Origin: Zingiber officinale
Taxonomy: Eukaryota; Streptophyta; Magnoliopsida; Zingiberales; Zingiberaceae
Length of the DNA stretch: 64,000 bases
Assembly: GCF_018446385.1 (NCBI RefSeq)
Contig: NC_055992.1
Span: forward strand, 102,194,947-102,258,946
Direction: 5' to 3'
In this document: positions 11,346 through 21,656 of the stretch, piece by piece
Position numbering within the stretch: the stretch's first letter is position 1
Layout of the letters: each line of letters starts with the position of its first letter
Notes under the pieces: generated by a model
The model's database searches: none
Seen by the model: only the letters and a program-made list of their open reading frames with translations
Told to the model about the DNA's origin: nothing
Position numbers and translations under genes: made by a program

Positions 11346-12466
11346 TGATGCAATATCCCTAGGTCAAGGTTGACTTGGTTGACTAAGCTTGAGTTGGCTC
11401 AAGCTTGAGTCTCTATGTTTGAGTTTCGATGTTTGACAATACAGATAATACGTGGAGATTACAGGTGTAATCATCCGATTGGGGAGATTGCTGGAGCAAT
11501 TCCCCTCTGGTTAGGGTTTGACCAGTCTGAGTTTGAAGAAGAGTCAAGTAGGTCAAGATTGACTAGATACTTGATTGGGAAGTCCTAGTGAGTGAAGCTA
11601 GGTAGAAAGAAAAATCCTGGTGAGTAAAGCCAGGTGAAAGACCTAGTGAGTGAAGCTAGGCAGTTGGAAAATCCTAATGAGTGAAGCTAGGTGAAAGTCC
11701 TGGTGAGTTAAGCCAGGCAGGTGAAAGTCCCAGTGAGTGAAGCCGGGCAGTGGAAAAATCCTGATGAGTGAAGCCAGGTGAAAATTATAGTGGTTGAAGC
11801 TAGGTGAAAGTCCTGGTGAGTGAAGCCAGGCAGATGGGAAGTCCTAGTGAGTGAAGCTAGGCAGATTGAAAGACCTGGTGAGTGAAGCCAGGGATGTGAA
11901 AATCTAGGTGGGTCAAGGTTGACCGGACACCTAGTGTTTGATAAGTTCAAGTGGGTCAAGATTGACCGGACACTTGGCGTGAGGAGAAAATGTCTAGATG
12001 AGTCAAAAGTTGACTGAACTCTTAGTGGTCGTAAGTCCAATAGGGAGTTGGCATGGAACTAGGAAGTTCGGACGTAGTAAACTTCCAAAGGCCATAACTT
12101 TTGACTCGGATATCGGAATAAGGTGATCTTGGATGTGACACAAAGCTAATTTCAACTTCTACACAGTTTTCTGGGTTTAAATCAATTGGCCAATAGATTG
12201 GGGGGGTTCAATCGATTGGTTGACGCAATTTCGCACAGAAAACTTCTAGATCGATTGGGTAATCGATCAAAACTTCCCTAATAGATTGGTCAATCGATTG
12301 GGAGAGTTTCTGAGTGAACAGTAAGCTTCTGAATCGATCAGTTGATCGATTGAAACCTCCAATCGATCGGTCAATCGATTGGAGCGCTGGATATCGCTCG
12401 AGAAGCCTTGAATCGATCGGGTAATCGATTCAGGGCGATTCCAGAGAGCACAGAGGCGCTCTGGAT

Positions 12467-12471
12467 CGATT
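12467..12471. other. Target-site duplication of element C, left copy
   Basis: CGATT, repeated exactly at 19609-19613 after the other LTR of C. It fixes the limits of C. Confidence 0.85.
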
Positions 12472-13940
12472 TGTTAGGACCAAAAGTAGCTAGAGGGGGG
12501 GGGGGGGGGGGAAAAGCTGGTCGCGTGCTCTTTGCTCGGTGTTGCTTGTTTCTTCAAGAATGCGCAGCGGAACATACATAAACAAACACAAACACGCTAA
12601 CACTAGGAGTTTACTTGGTATCCACCTCCAACGGAGATGACTAATCCAAGGATCCACACCACGCACACACCCTCCACTATGAAAACACTCCTTTTCGGTA
12701 ACTACCGAGGGCGGAGAAGCCCTACAAGACTCTCAGTACAAGAAGAAGAAAGGGTAGTAAAGAATAAGCAAAAGCTTACAAGAAATGCAGTAAAAACCCT
12801 AGCTTCTTCTTCTTCTCGTTGCAACTCGTCTCTTGACTTGGATGAACCTCCAAGAACCTTCAAGAACTGGCGGTGAGGAGCTTAGAGAGTGCTGGGGAGG
12901 AGCTGTGTTGAATCTGGAATGAATCTGTGAAGTTCTTTTGAAGAAATCGCACGCCAATAGCTATAAACGACGCCAACGGTCGAATCCCAATCGATTGGAT
13001 TGCTCCCAATCGATTGGGGAGGCTTTGGATCGATCCACGGATCGATCCAGAGCGCCTGCGGAATCTTCGGATCGATCCACGGATCGATCCAAGAGTTTCT
13101 GCAACAGCGTCCCAATCGATCCATCGATCGATTCTCTGGATCGATCCACGGATCGATCCAGAGAGGTTCTGTTCGCGGGGACTCACCGGATCGATCGGTG
13201 GATCGATCCAGATCTTCTGGATCGATCCACGGATCGATCCAAACCTGCTGGATTGATCCACGGATCAATCCAAACCTGCTGGATCAATCCACGGATCAAT
13301 CCAAACCTTGGTTTTTGCCCAAAACCAAGCCCAAAGCCCCCTAAACCAACATCTAGTCAACCATGACTTGTTGGTACATAAGACCTAGCATCCGGTCACC
13401 CTTGACCAGCTAGGACTCTCTCACCAAGTGTCTGGTCAATCCCTTTGACCCACTTGGACTTTTCTCTTCTTGCCAAGTATCCGGTCACTCCCTAAGACCT
13501 ACTTGGACTTTTCTTCCTCATGCCAAGTATCCGGTCAATCCCTTTGACCTACTTGAACTCTCACCAGATGTCTGGTCAACCTTGACCCATCTGGATTTCT
13601 TTTGCCTGGCTTCACTCACCAGGACTTTCCCAATTGCCTAGATTCACTCACTAGGTCTTTCACCTGACTTCACTCACCAGGATTTTTCTCCTGCCTAGCT
13701 TCACTCACTAGGACTTCCCAATTGCCTAGCTTCACTCACTAGGTCTTTCACCTGGCTTCACTCACCAGGATTTTCCTCCTGCCTAACATCCCAGTTAGGA
13801 CTTCCCAGTCAAGTATCCGGTCATCCTTGACCTACTTGACTCTTCTTCAATCAATATCTTATTGTCAAACATCTAAACCCAAACCAAGACTCAGCTTGGT
13901 CAACCAGGTCAACCTTGACCTGAGGGATGTTGCACCAACA
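12472..13940 (-). repeat. Element C 3' LTR (1,469 bp)
   Basis: On the minus strand it begins TGTTGGTGCAACATCC at 13940 and ends TTGGTCCTAACA at 12472. Positions 13020-13300 hold about eight copies of a dyad made of two GATCGATCC half-sites around CACG. A run of 17 G at 12495-12511 is absent from the partner LTR. Because the array is palindromic, several frames on both strands stay open here; none is a gene. Confidence 0.85.
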
Positions 13941-16269
13941 ATCTCCCCCTTTTTGATGTTTGACAATACCACAATAACACTTACAATACCACATGTAAGT
14001 TAGGCTAATCCCATAGCCTCATTCTTCATGCCACTAGGTAATGAAAGCATAAGTTAAGCTCTTCATTCTCCCCCTAAGAGGGCATCCTCCCTCTAGATAA
14101 TGAAAGCCTAACTTACTCCCTTTCACACGCCCTTTCATTCTCCCCTATTGGCACACATCAACCCCTCTTTGGGCACACTTCAACAAATCCATTTGTTGAA
14201 AACTCTCCCCCTGAAGAGTTGCTCATCATTGGTTACAACTTCACTCGTTGAACCAACACGATAATGAAGGTCCCATACCCTTCATTTATTCTTAACTTCT
14301 TCCTCAATGTAGACTAATACCCAACCTTGAGCATTTTCTAACCTCTTGAGTTCCCACTTGAAATAATGAGGATATCCACTCCCCATTTTAAGTTCAAAAG
14401 CTCATCCATGAGCATTTTCTTTAAAGAAGGTTAACCACCTTCCAAGGTTCATGAAAAATAATTTTCATGCCTTTAAAGAGTCCCTCCCCCTAAAGACATG
14501 GTGGTAACTTCTGTCATTGCACCAACAATGACTTGGAATCCCTAAACCTTTAGGAAACCCAAATTTAGAAGTTTTGAGGTTCAAATATTCAAAATTTGAA
14601 ACAAACCTCAACCTAAACTTCAACTTAGCCTTCCTTAACCAATCCATCCTTGTTTTCCATACGAACACACCCGTTTTATGTATACAAATATATTTTTAGG
14701 GGTTTGGAATGGTTACCTAGACTAAAATAGGTTTAGAGTGCTGAAATCAGACCTTCCCAGCCAAAATCAGCGTCCTGGATCGATTGGAGTTGGGTTCCAA
14801 TCGATTCAACCTATTTGAATCGATCCACTGATCGATTCAGGATGTGTGGATCGATCGGCTGATCGATCCAGCGAGCTTCTGCTCGCAAGAGTTGCCTTCT
14901 GAATCGATCCACGGATCGATTCAGGCACTCCAATCGATCCATGGATCGATCGGAGCCTCTGATAGTTGCTGAATTTCAAATTCAGCCAACTTCAGAAACC
15001 CCTAGAAAATTCTACAAAAATCCAAAAATCATGAAATTTCGTGTAGACATTATTTAGGGCATACTTAATCATGGAAAAATAGTTTTCTATGAAAATACTT
15101 CATATTTTCAAAGATTGACACAAACTTGAAAACTTGCAAAAACTTTAGCGTTTTCTTCAAGTTTGTGTTTAACTATTCAATGGTGATTACTATCAAAAGA
15201 TAGTCTTCACCAAGGTTTTCCAAAAACATTTTAAAAACATTTTCAAAACCAATATCCCATCATGTACCTTGGGCATAATGCACATGACTCTTACATTAGC
15301 TTTCCCAATGATGGGAAAATACATAACTATGTGTTTTGATGAACCTAAAACTCAAAAGAATGCACTAAATCAACATCTTGAGTTTTGTTCATCATCATAA
15401 CATCTCACTTGTATCTAATGTGTACTAAAAATACATATAAGTCATCTTATAGGTCTTTGTGAGATGTAGATTTTGGTTTTTGCCCTAATCTAGGGATCAT
15501 GCATATCTATCTAGGCATTTTGGAGATATTAGACACCCACCTAGGATGTCACTTATTAATAAGTGTTGTTAAATGCCTTTTGTCCTTAATTACAAGGAAT
15601 TAAACTTAATGCATGATAATGTTATGGCATACATCAAAAAGAAATAATTTTCAAAAGAAAATATCCTATAATTACATGATGTATGAATGTCATGACATGG
15701 TATTTTTGGATTTTTCATAATAAAACATGAACGCAAAAATAGACATGATGTCATGACATATGATGGGCAAACAATCATGGCAAGATTTAGCATAAATAAA
15801 ATATACCTAGATTGCCCTAAAGTGCTTCAAGAAAATGCCAAAGCCTAAATTGGCATTTCTAATTCCCTTGATTAATTTATGCCAGTCGAAATTAAGCATA
15901 TCCTCAAATGTTGGCATATTTCATTTTTCCACAAGAGTAGCACTTCAACATAAGGCTTCAATTTCCTTTAATTTTCTAAGAACATACCAAAATCCCAACT
16001 TGGTAGTTCTTATGATTTCTCAATATGTGCCATTTTAAGATAAAATCAAATTTTCAACCATTAGGCACATTTAACTTTTTCCAATTTGTGTCACTTAAAA
16101 TATCATCCAATTTATCAAATTTTGACACATTTTACTCTTCCCAAGAGTAAACATAAATCCACTTCATTTTCAAAGGTTAAGAATAACCTTGAAAATGCTC
16201 CTTGAGTGTCAATTTCTTCAAAGTTGGGTTAACTACCCTTCTTCTTAGAGTTGACACTCTCTAACCCAT
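13941..16269 (-). other. Element C non-coding 3' region
   Basis: From the gag stop to the 3' LTR there is no pol. The plus strand shows repeated CTCCCCC tracts (polypurine tracts on the element strand) at 13943-13949, about 14070-14076 and about 14203-14209. A second small cluster of GATCGATCC dyads lies at 14770-14960. The rest is AT-rich with TTTTCAAA runs, like the 3' region of the Sirevirus at 113-1199. Nothing else is seen. Confidence 0.7.
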
Positions 16270-18069
16270 CTATGGGGTAGAGAAGATGCTCCTAGGAACC
16301 CAAAACCTATTGGTGCTCCTTGGATGCTCTAAGTATTCACTAGGGATAACTTCCCTAGATACCTTTCTAGTGACCTCGTTTGGCTTCTTAGAAGCCTTGG
16401 TCACTTTTTCTAGGTCAACTCTAGGGATAGCCTCCCTTGTGACCTTGTTAGTGACTTTCTTAGACTTCTTAGAAGTCTTAGTCACATTTGTTGTTGCAAA
16501 GATACTTCTAGGGATGACTTCCCTTGTATCCTTGACTTGACTTCTAGACTTAGGGTTGGTTCCATAGCTATATGGAACCCTATGGTAAGTAGGTACATCC
16601 TTTTTGATTTTAGGTTTGTATCCCAAACCTCTATGGCCCTTGGATGACCCTTGTTGTCCTAAACCTAGATTTTGCTCATTTTGCCCTTTAAGGATATTCT
16701 CCATCCTTTTTAGGGTCTTTTCTAGTTTGTCAAGTCTTGACCTCAAGACTTGATTTTCTATCATTAAATCCTTAGATTTTGATTTTTCATTACACCCATG
16801 AGCATTTTTGTTTCTAGGCTTGTATCTATTATCCTTAGTGTTCTTGCCCAAATCTCTATCTACCTTTCTAGCCTTAGGGGTAGTAGATTTGGCATGTAGG
16901 GCTACATGCTTTTCCTTAATGCCCTCATGCTTCCTATTCTTATAATAAATTGCATTAAAATGATAAAAATTAGAACTATCATGCTTTTTACCATAATGCG
17001 AGGGAATAGGCTCAATAAAAGATACCTTCCTTTTTACCTTGGAGGCTCCCCCTTGACTAATGCCTCCTTGAGCCTTGACCATCTTCTTCCCCTTGAGGCA
17101 TTGACTCCGGTAATGCCCCTTTTGATTGCAAGAGAAGCATATGATATGCTCCTTGCTCTTCTTTGTTCCGGGAGTGGTCTCCTTTGGCTTAACCTTGCCC
17201 TTTTGTGCCACTTGGCCCTTCTTCTTGGCCAATTTAGGGCATTTACTTTTGTAATGCCCATGTTCCCTACATTCAAAGCATATGATATGATTTTTATTAT
17301 TAATTGAAATGTTTATACCTTCTTGTGTAGGGATGGCACTTGCTCCTCCATTTGATATTTCTTGAATTTCGGAGGTGGCACCATCTTCTTCTTCTTCACT
17401 TGGCCCGGATGTAGAAGCTTCTCCTTCTTCTTGACCCGGCGTCACCAAGGATTGCTCCCCCTCAATCCTAGAGGTGGAGGCTTCATCATCTTGAACTTGA
17501 AACAAGGAGTATGCTCCCTCCTTGTTCCCTTCGTTGCATTCCCTTGAGGATGAAGCTTCTTGGATTTCCTCTTCTTCGGAGGTTGAGCATCTCTCAACCT
17601 CGGAGTCCTCCTCTTGGTCTTGCTCCAAAGAGTCACCCTCTTTGGATTCTTCATAATCTTGTACAGTGGAGGGGATCTCTTCATGAAGCTTGGCCAATTT
17701 GCTCCATAGCTCCTTTGCATCTTCAAACTCTCCAATTTTGCAAAGGATGGTGCTTGGCAATAAATTGACCAAAAGCTTGGTCACTTTGTCATTTGCCTCG
17801 CACCTTTGGACTTGCTCCGGGCTCCATTTGCTTTTCTTTAGAACTTTGCCCTTTGAATTTCTTGGAGCCTTGAAGCCTTCCATTAGAGCAAACCATTGCT
17901 CTATCTTCATCATAAGAAAATTTTCGATTCTTGATTTCCAAGAATCGAAACTCGTAGAAGTGTATGGTGGAGCCACCCTTGTGTCAAATCCAAGCCCATC
18001 TTGGAATTGCATCTTGAAGTTGAGCTTGATAAAGTCTTGAACTTGAAAAATTTGCTCCAATTTCTTCAC
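16270..18069 (-). CDS. gag: Sirevirus gag polyprotein (599 aa)
   Basis: Intact 599-codon frame, the only long one in element C. It would form the virus-like particle and bind element RNA in the cytoplasm. Residues about 35-135 match the UBN2-type Copia gag core (FDSWKSRIENFL, then NLLPSTILCKIGEFEDAKELW). An acidic, Ser/Glu-rich stretch follows (140-240). Two CCHC zinc knuckles come next: C264-C267-H272-C277 and C311-C314-H319-C324. The C-terminal half is basic, with a predicted coiled coil at about 437-461 (LRSRLDKLEKTLKRMENIL) and repeated VTREAIPR-like motifs near the end. The start at 18069 lies 77 bp inside the primer site. Absence of frameshifts suggests recent selection or recent insertion. 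Confidence 0.85.
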   Translation of the reverse strand: MKKLEQIFQVQDFIKLNFKMQFQDGLGFDTRVAPPYTSTSFDSWKSRIENFLMMKIEQWFALMEGFKAPRNSKGKVLKKSKWSPEQVQRCEANDKVTKLLVNLLPSTILCKIGEFEDAKELWSKLAKLHEEIPSTVQDYEESKEGDSLEQDQEEDSEVERCSTSEEEEIQEASSSRECNEGNKEGAYSLFQVQDDEASTSRIEGEQSLVTPGQEEGEASTSGPSEEEEDGATSEIQEISNGGASAIPTQEGINISINNKNHIICFECREHGHYKSKCPKLAKKKGQVAQKGKVKPKETTPGTKKSKEHIICFSCNQKGHYRSQCLKGKKMVKAQGGISQGGASKVKRKVSFIEPIPSHYGKKHDSSNFYHFNAIYYKNRKHEGIKEKHVALHAKSTTPKARKVDRDLGKNTKDNRYKPRNKNAHGCNEKSKSKDLMIENQVLRSRLDKLEKTLKRMENILKGQNEQNLGLGQQGSSKGHRGLGYKPKIKKDVPTYHRVPYSYGTNPKSRSQVKDTREVIPRSIFATTNVTKTSKKSKKVTNKVTREAIPRVDLEKVTKASKKPNEVTRKVSREVIPSEYLEHPRSTNRFWVPRSIFSTP

Positions 18070-18131
18070 CCTCTAGCTTTTCTTATTTATGCTTGACCCT
18101 TCCGGTGATGATTCCGGTGAAGAGCGGCCTC

Positions 18132-18145
18132 GCTCTGATACCACT
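18132..18145 (-). other. Primer-binding site of element C
   Basis: On the minus strand AGTGGTATCAGAGC follows the LTR end directly; TGGTATCAGAGC is complementary to the 3' end of plant initiator tRNA-Met. Confidence 0.85.
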
Positions 18146-19608
18146 TGTTAGGACCAAAAGTAGCTAGAGGGGGGGGTGAATAGCTCGTCGCGTGCTCTTT
18201 GCTCGGTGTTGCTTGTTTCTTCAAGAATGCGCAGCGGAACATACATAAACAAACACAAACACGCTAACACTAGGAGTTTACTTGGTATCCACCTCCAACG
18301 GAGATGACTAATCCAAGGATCCACACCACGCACGCACCCTCCACTATGAAAACACTCCTTTTCGGTAACTACCGAGGGCGGAGAAGCCCTACAAGACTCT
18401 CAGTACAAGAAGAAGAAAGGGTAGTAAAGAATAAGCAAAAGCTTACAAGAAATGCAGTAAAAACCCTAGCTTCTTCTTCTTCTCGTTGCAACTCGCCTCT
18501 TGACTTGGATGAACCTCCAAGAACCTTCAAGAACTGGCGGTGAGGAGCTTAGAGAGTGCTGGGGAGGAGCTGTGTTGAATCTGGAATGAATCAGTTCTGA
18601 AGAAATCGCACGCCAACAGCTATAAACGACGCAACGGTCGAATCCCAATCGATTGGATTGCTCCCAATCGATTGGGAGGCTTGGATCGATCCACGGATCG
18701 ATCCGTGGCTGCTGGAACAACTTCGGATCGATCCACGGATCGATCCAAAGAGCTTATGACAGCGTCCCAATCGATCCATCGATCGATTGGGACCTCTCGA
18801 TCGATCCACGGATCGATCCAGAGGTTCTCTGCGGGGACTCACCGGATCGATCGGTGGATCGATCCAGATCTTCTGGATCGATCCACGGATCGATCCAAAC
18901 CTGCTGGATCGATCCACGGATCAATCCACGGATCAATCCAAACCTGCTGGATCAATCCACGGATCAATCCAAACCTTGGTTTTTGCCCAAAACCAAGCCC
19001 AAAGCCCCCTAAACCAACATCTAGTCAACCATGACTTGTTGGTACATAAGACCTAGCATCCGGTCACCCTTGACCAGCTAGGACTCTCTCACCAAGTGTC
19101 TGGTCAATCCCTTTGACCCACTTGGACTTTTCTCTTCTTGCCAAGTATCCGGTCACTCCCTAAGACCTACTTGGACTTTTCTTCCTCATGCCAAGTATCC
19201 GGTCAATCCCTTTGACCTACTTGGACTCTCACCAGATGTCTGGTCAACCTTGACCCATCTGGATTTCTTTTGCCTGGCTTCACTCACCAGGACTTTCCCA
19301 ATTGCCTAGATTCACTCACTAGGTCTTTCACCTGGCTTCACTCACTAGGATTTTTCTCCTGCCTAGCTTCACTCACTAGGACTTCCCAATTGCCTAGCTT
19401 CACTCACTAGGTCTTTCACCTGGCTTCACTCACCAGGATTTTCCTCCTGCCTAACATCCCAGTTAGGACTTCCCAGTCAAGTATCCGGTCATCCTTGACC
19501 TACTTGACTCTTCTTCAATCAATATCTTATTGTCAAACATCTAAACCCAAACCAAGACTCAGCTTGGTCAACCAGGTTAACCTTGACCTGAGGGATGTTG
19601 CACCAACA
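18146..19608 (-). repeat. Element C 5' LTR (1,463 bp)
   Basis: Partner of 12472-13940. It carries the same palindromic GATCGATCC array (18670-18970), with a few repeat-unit differences. TGTTGG...TAACA ends on the element strand. Confidence 0.85.
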
Positions 19609-19613
19609 CGATT
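19609..19613. other. Target-site duplication of element C, right copy
   Basis: CGATT, identical to 12467-12471. Confidence 0.85.
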
Positions 19614-20152
19614 GGCCTCCCCAATCGATTGGGAGCAATCCAATCGATTGGGATTCGACCGTTGGCGCAGATAAAGCCGTTGGCGAGCGTGTCTTGGTAC
19701 TTTTTCCATCTCTTCTCTACAGCGATTCCATAGCTTCTCTACAGAGCTCTCACCGCCAGATCTTGAAGGTTCTTGGAGGCATTTCCAAGTCAAGAGGCAA
19801 ATCTACAGCAAGAAGAAGAAGCAAGGGTTAGGGTTTTCATTGCATATCTTATAAGATATTTCTTGTATTTGTGTTCCCTTGCTTTCTTCTTGTATTGAGA
19901 GTGTTGTAAGGCTTCTCCGCCTTCAGTAGTTATTGTAAATGAGTGATTTCATAGTGGAGGGTGTGTGAGTGTGTGGATCCTTGAATTAGTCACCTCTTCT
20001 TGAGGTGGATACCAAGTAAATCCCTTGTGTTAGCATTGTAGTTGTTGTTTCTTGTATTTTCCGCTACACATCATCGAAGAAACAAAGCAACGAAGAGCAC
20101 AAGATCGCGAAGAGCTATTCACCTCCCCTCTTGCTACATTTCGGTCCCAACA

Positions 20153-20573
20153 CTTCTCAAGTACTTTAATATATGCTTTACGGTAGTCCAATGCCCCTGT
20201 CTTAGATTATTTTGATATCTGCTAATCATGCCCACGGTAAAACAGATATCCTGTCTCGTGCATAACATTGCATACATTAGGCTTCCTACCGCTGAAGCAT
20301 AAGGAACTGCCTTCATTTCTTCTATCTCTTTTGATGTCTTCGGAGACATCTCTTTAGATAAAGATACTCCATGCCGAAAAGGTAGAAAACTTTTCTTGGA
20401 GTCTTGCATGCTAAAACAAGATAGGATCGTATCGATATATGAAGCTTGGGATAAGCACAACATTCTCTTCTTGCGATCCCTTATTACTTTGATCCCGAGA
20501 ATATGTGCACATTCTCCCAAGTCCTTCATATCGAATTACATGGACAACCATACCCTTACTTCCGACAACACTT
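20153..20573 (-). repeat. 421-bp duplicated pol segment, copy B
   Basis: Near-identical partner of 10925-11345 across LTR S; see that entry. This copy continues without a break into upstream RT at 20574. Confidence 0.85.
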
Positions 20574-21268
20574 TGATATTGTTGTCAACTAACAAAATGT
20601 CATCTATGTATAGTACAAGAAATACCACCACGTTTCCATCACACTTCTTGTATATACAAGACTCAATCGGGCACTGAATAAATCCATAGGATTGAATTAC
20701 TTCATTAAACCAAATGTTCCAAGACCTTGAAGCTTGCTTTAGTTCATAAATAGATCGATTGAGCTTACATACTAGATGCTCTTTGCCCTTTGCAATAAAC
20801 CTCTCTGGTTGCTTTATATGGATGTTTTCTTCAAGACTTCCGTTAAGGAAAGTTGTCTTGACATCCAATTGCCAAACCTCATAATCCATATGAGCAACAA
20901 TAGATAAGAGTATCCGGATAGACTTAAACATAGCTACTGGCGAAAAGGTTTCCTCATAATCGATTCCCTCTTTCTGAGTATACCCCTTCGCAACAAGTCT
21001 TGCTTTGAAGGTTTCCACCTTTCCGTCTGTCCCTCTTTTCCTTTTGTAGATTCATTTACATCCAATACTTTTTACACTATTTGACAGTTCTACTAGCTCC
21101 CAGACTTTGTTAGAATACATAGATTCTATTTCTGAATTCATTGCTCTTTGCCAAGATGCTGCATCTTTATCTTGGAGTGCTTCGTCATATGTTCGGGGAT
21201 CCGATTCATGTTTACCTGGGATCAAGTCCGAAGACTCTCCCAAAAACATGAATCTTTCAGGTTGCCTC
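20153..21268 (-). pseudogene. Element B reverse transcriptase
   Basis: Minus-strand Copia RT, almost continuous. From 21270 down: a linker with ASWQRAMNSEIESMYSNKVWELVE; one frame break near 21020-21050; then KARLVAKGYTQKEGIDYEETFSP, WQLDVKTTFLNGSLEE, ELKQASRSWNIWF and the catalytic LYIDDILL (about 20600-20625). A stop and frame break near 20534 precede MKDLGECAHILGIKV. The YxDD box is intact. It is the best preserved RT in the window but is cut off at 21268 by element H and at 20153 by LTR S. Confidence 0.85.
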
Positions 21269-21273
21269 ACAAC
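21269..21273. other. Target-site duplication of element H, left copy
   Basis: ACAAC; the same five bases follow the last LTR at 31533-31537. Joining the flanks restores the element B sequence. Confidence 0.8.
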
Positions 21274-21445
21274 GGTAACACCCCAAATTTCATGATTTGG
21301 AGTCCTAAAAGATCTTATTAAAATCTAGAAATACTTTAGAAAAATTCTAGGGATTTTTAGAAATTTATAGAATATTTTTATGCAATTTTAGGAGGTCGTT
21401 TGGTATTTTTACTAAACGAAAGAAGTTTAGACAAAAAAATGTCCA

Positions 21446-21510
21446 AGCTGAGGCTTGAACCGGCAACCCCTGACCCGAGCAAAACCCGGCTAACCAACTG
21501 GGCTAGCAAT
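21446..21510 (-). repeat. tRNA-like module 1 in element H LTR
   Basis: On the minus strand: A-box-like TAGCCCAGTTGG (21494-21505) and B-box GGTTCAAGCC (21452-21461), 32 nt apart, as in a tRNA gene. The A box fits the TRGYNNARNNG consensus. There is no convincing full cloverleaf, so this is a tRNA-derived sequence or Pol III promoter relic and not a tRNA gene. It recurs in LTR 2. Confidence 0.55.
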
Positions 21511-21591
21511 TATTACTTGATCAAATAAGGATCGAATTGTATTTAAGTAATAAATAGTTAATAGCAGAATAAAAGGAGAATAAAAGGCTCG

Positions 21592-21656
21592 GCTGGGACT
21601 TTGAACCTGCGGCCTTTGGCTCGGTCAAATCCCTACTGACCAAGTGATCTAGCCAC
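21592..21656 (-). repeat. tRNA-like module 2 in element H LTR
   Basis: On the minus strand: A-box-like TAGATCACTTGG (21640-21651) and B-box-like GGTTCAAAGTCC (21596-21607), 32 nt apart. It lies about 146 bp from module 1 in the same orientation. The A box is a weaker fit. It recurs in LTR 2. Confidence 0.45.

Larger units (their letters stand above)
12472..19608 (-). mobile_element. Gag-only Sirevirus-type element C (non-autonomous)
   Basis: Complete element of 7.1 kb on the minus strand: 5' LTR 18146-19608, tRNA-Met-type primer site at 18132-18145, one large gag ORF (18069-16270), about 2.3 kb of non-coding DNA, repeated polypurine tracts and 3' LTR 12472-13940. Perfect CGATT duplication. 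No protease, integrase, RT or RNase H is found, so it must use enzymes made elsewhere. The two LTRs are nearly identical by eye, so the insertion is recent. Plant elements that keep LTRs plus gag only are known as TR-GAG elements. Confidence 0.85.
11346..20152 (+). mobile_element. Sirevirus-like solo LTR S, split by element C
   Basis: A single LTR of about 1,665 bp on the plus strand. It starts TGATGCAATATCCCTAGG, continues to 12471, resumes at 19614 after element C and ends TTCGGTCCCAACA at 20152. The first half holds many copies of AAGTCCTAGTGAGTGAAGCTAGG-like units (11560-11900, given as a pattern), and the second half an array of CAATCGATTGG dyads (12180-12470 and 19610-19650). No internal region, primer site or polypurine tract follows, hence solo LTR. 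The flanking 5-mers (CACTT and CTTCT) do not match; instead a 421-bp segment of the host is duplicated. Confidence 0.7.

Noticed and set aside
13020..13300. CRISPR-like regular repeats
   Set aside because: Repeats are palindromic, irregularly spaced, inside a plant LTR, and occur in both LTRs of one element.
12860..13368. Open frames on both strands with repeats like GSIRGSIQ and DRSTDRS
   Set aside because: They translate the palindromic GATCGATCC array of the element C LTR. Palindromic repeats with a length divisible by three stay open in many frames; the same happens at 18591-19056.
21446..21656. Functional tRNA genes
   Set aside because: A and B boxes are there, but no full cloverleaf with paired acceptor stem could be drawn by eye.
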